Positions 5,831-6,973 of a stretch of 6,973 nucleotides of DNA are shown piece by piece. Position 1 is the first letter of the stretch. The number at the start of each line of letters is the position of its first letter. The notes beneath the pieces were generated by a model. The model was not told the origin of the DNA and made no database searches. It saw only the letters and a list, made by a program, of their open reading frames with translations. Source of the stretch: Syntrophomonadaceae bacterium (GTDB lineage: Bacteria; Bacillota; Syntrophomonadia; Syntrophomonadales; Syntrophomonadaceae); contig JAQUBU010000120.1 of NCBI GenBank assembly GCA_028686565.1, positions 1-6,973 of the forward strand, given 5' to 3'. Made by a program: the position numbers and the translations under genes.

Positions 5831-5865
5831 GGATGCAAGGTTCAAGTCTGGGAAATATAGTTAAT

Positions 5866-6973
5866 CTAACCATCCAAAAGAGCATGGTTAAATACTTCGT
5901 CAAGTTCATGTACCGGTATTATTGATATATCCGGAAAGCTTTTGAATATCTCCAGCCAGTTGTCAGCCGGAATAATAACTTTCTTAATACCTGCCCGCCT
6001 CGCTGCTTCAATTTTGCTCATTACTCCTCCTACAGGTTTCACATTTCCATGAACAGAGATTTCTCCAGTCATGGCTACCATATTGTCAACCAATTTATTA
6101 TTAAGATTTGAATATATAGAGGTAGCCATACTTACACCTGCAGATGGCCCATCTACCGGAATGCCGCCGGGGAAATTCAAATGAATATCATAATCAGCAA
6201 TATTAAGATTATAATTTGCTCTTAAGACTGTAAGTACATTTTCCACAGCTCCCTTGGCCATGCTCTTGCGGGTAAATTTTCGATCATGTCCGGTAAATTC
6301 CTCTTCTTCGACTACTCCCGTAACAGTCCACCCGCCTTTTCCTGCTTCTACTGGAATACAAGCAGATTCAACTTCCAACAATGTCCCTAAATTAGCACCT
6401 GATACCGCTAAACCATTGACTACGCCGATTACTGGCTTTTCCTTCATTTTTACCTCGGCTCGCGGAGAAAAGTGACCATTATTCAGAACTTTATCAACTA
6501 ACCGCAAATCTATTCGGCTCAAACTCTCCATCTGAGCCATTCCAGCTGCCAGTTGAACTATGTTTACGGCTTCACGGCCATTACTGGCATACCTGGATAT
6601 TTCGTCCAAAGCATTATCATCCATTTCGTATTTTATTTTTTTCACAGCAGTTAATATAATGCTTCTTATTTCATTCTTTTGCAAGGGCTTGAAAAATATT
6701 TCCAGGCAGCGCGAACGCAAAGCTGGAGGAAGTTCATCCGGTATGCGGGTAGTAGCCCCTACTAAACGGAAGTCTGCCGGTAAGCCATTAGTAAAGATAT
6801 CATGAACGTGCTGGGGGGTGTTTTTGTCATTTTCATTATAATAAGCACTTTCCAGTATTACTTTGCGGTCTTCCAAAACTTTAAGCAGTTTGTTCATTTG
6901 GAGAGAATGAAGCTCACCTATTTCATCAATAAACAGTACCCCGCCATGAGCCCTGGTGCAAGCGCCAGGTTTG
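5866..6973 (-). CDS. lonB: LonB-type ATP-dependent protease, C-terminal two thirds (5' end outside window)
   Basis: Firmicute LonB, a Lon-related AAA+ serine protease lacking the large N-terminal LonA domain; in Bacillus it acts in the forespore during sporulation. The frame stays open to the right edge, so the visible 368 residues begin inside the AAA+ domain. B. subtilis LonB is about 550 residues, so roughly 180, including Walker A, are missing. Visible (numbering from the first full codon): Walker B GGVLFIDEIGEL (10-21), sensor region VGATT (71-75), RSR of the arginine finger segment (86-88), and the protease domain with Ser277 in PVDGPSAG and Lys320 in GGVMSK, 43 residues apart. The methionine at 6897 is internal, not the start: upstream codons encode the conserved Walker B. 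It lies upstream of lonA in the same direction, as in Bacillus clpX-lonB-lonA-ysxC. Confidence 0.96.
   Translation of the reverse strand, partial: KPGACTRAHGGVLFIDEIGELHSLQMNKLLKVLEDRKVILESAYYNENDKNTPQHVHDIFTNGLPADFRLVGATTRIPDELPPALRSRCLEIFFKPLQKNEIRSIILTAVKKIKYEMDDNALDEISRYASNGREAVNIVQLAAGMAQMESLSRIDLRLVDKVLNNGHFSPRAEVKMKEKPVIGVVNGLAVSGANLGTLLEVESACIPVEAGKGGWTVTGVVEEEEFTGHDRKFTRKSMAKGAVENVLTVLRANYNLNIADYDIHLNFPGGIPVDGPSAGVSMATSIYSNLNNKLVDNMVAMTGEISVHGNVKPVGGVMSKIEAARRAGIKKVIIPADNWLEIFKSFPDISIIPVHELDEVFNHALLDG

Overview
The window looks like chromosomal DNA of a low-to-medium GC, spore-forming-lineage Firmicute (class Clostridia; a Syntrophomonas-like syntroph is my guess, not proven). The grounds are the lonB-lonA-ysxC gene order, which is classic for Bacillus/Clostridia, the LonB-type protease itself, strong AGGAGG ribosome binding sites and AT-rich intergenic DNA.

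Layout. Position 1 to about 254 (minus) is the 5' end of valS (valyl-tRNA synthetase). Positions 258-694 form a 437-base divergent intergenic region. It holds two tandem copies of a roughly 108-base repeat (271-377 and 383-490), then very AT-rich DNA with two consensus -10 boxes and a perfect 9-bp inverted repeat in front of psd. Positions 695-2605 (plus) hold a two-gene unit: psd, a short-type phosphatidylserine decarboxylase, and 18 bases downstream a 417-residue protein with an N-terminal SEC-C zinc motif and a C-terminal segment resembling the MbcA/ParS/Xre antitoxin (DUF2384) domain. A 32-bp perfect palindrome with A and T tracts at its ends follows; it should be a bidirectional terminator, and the stop codon of the SEC-C gene lies inside it. 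Positions 2628-2755 are a non-coding spacer containing a 79-base structure bounded by 9-bp inverted repeats that abuts the end of ysxC. Positions 2756-6973 (minus) read lonB (5' end cut off by the window), lonA and ysxC (engB).

How the genes relate. LonB and LonA are ATP-dependent proteases for quality control and, in the case of LonB, probably sporulation-related. ysxC encodes a ribosome assembly GTPase whose start overlaps the lonA stop by 7 bases, so the two are probably translationally coupled. psd makes phosphatidylethanolamine. It and the SEC-C gene run opposite to all their neighbours and sit between ysxC and valS, flanked by repeat or hairpin DNA on both sides. This suggests the pair was inserted or inverted into an otherwise minus-strand housekeeping block.

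Most of the window is ordinary housekeeping sequence. The parts worth a second look are the tandem repeat in the valS leader (with no T-box), the SEC-C/DUF2384-like protein, and the inverted-repeat element behind ysxC. I do not see a convincing novel defence or mobile system.
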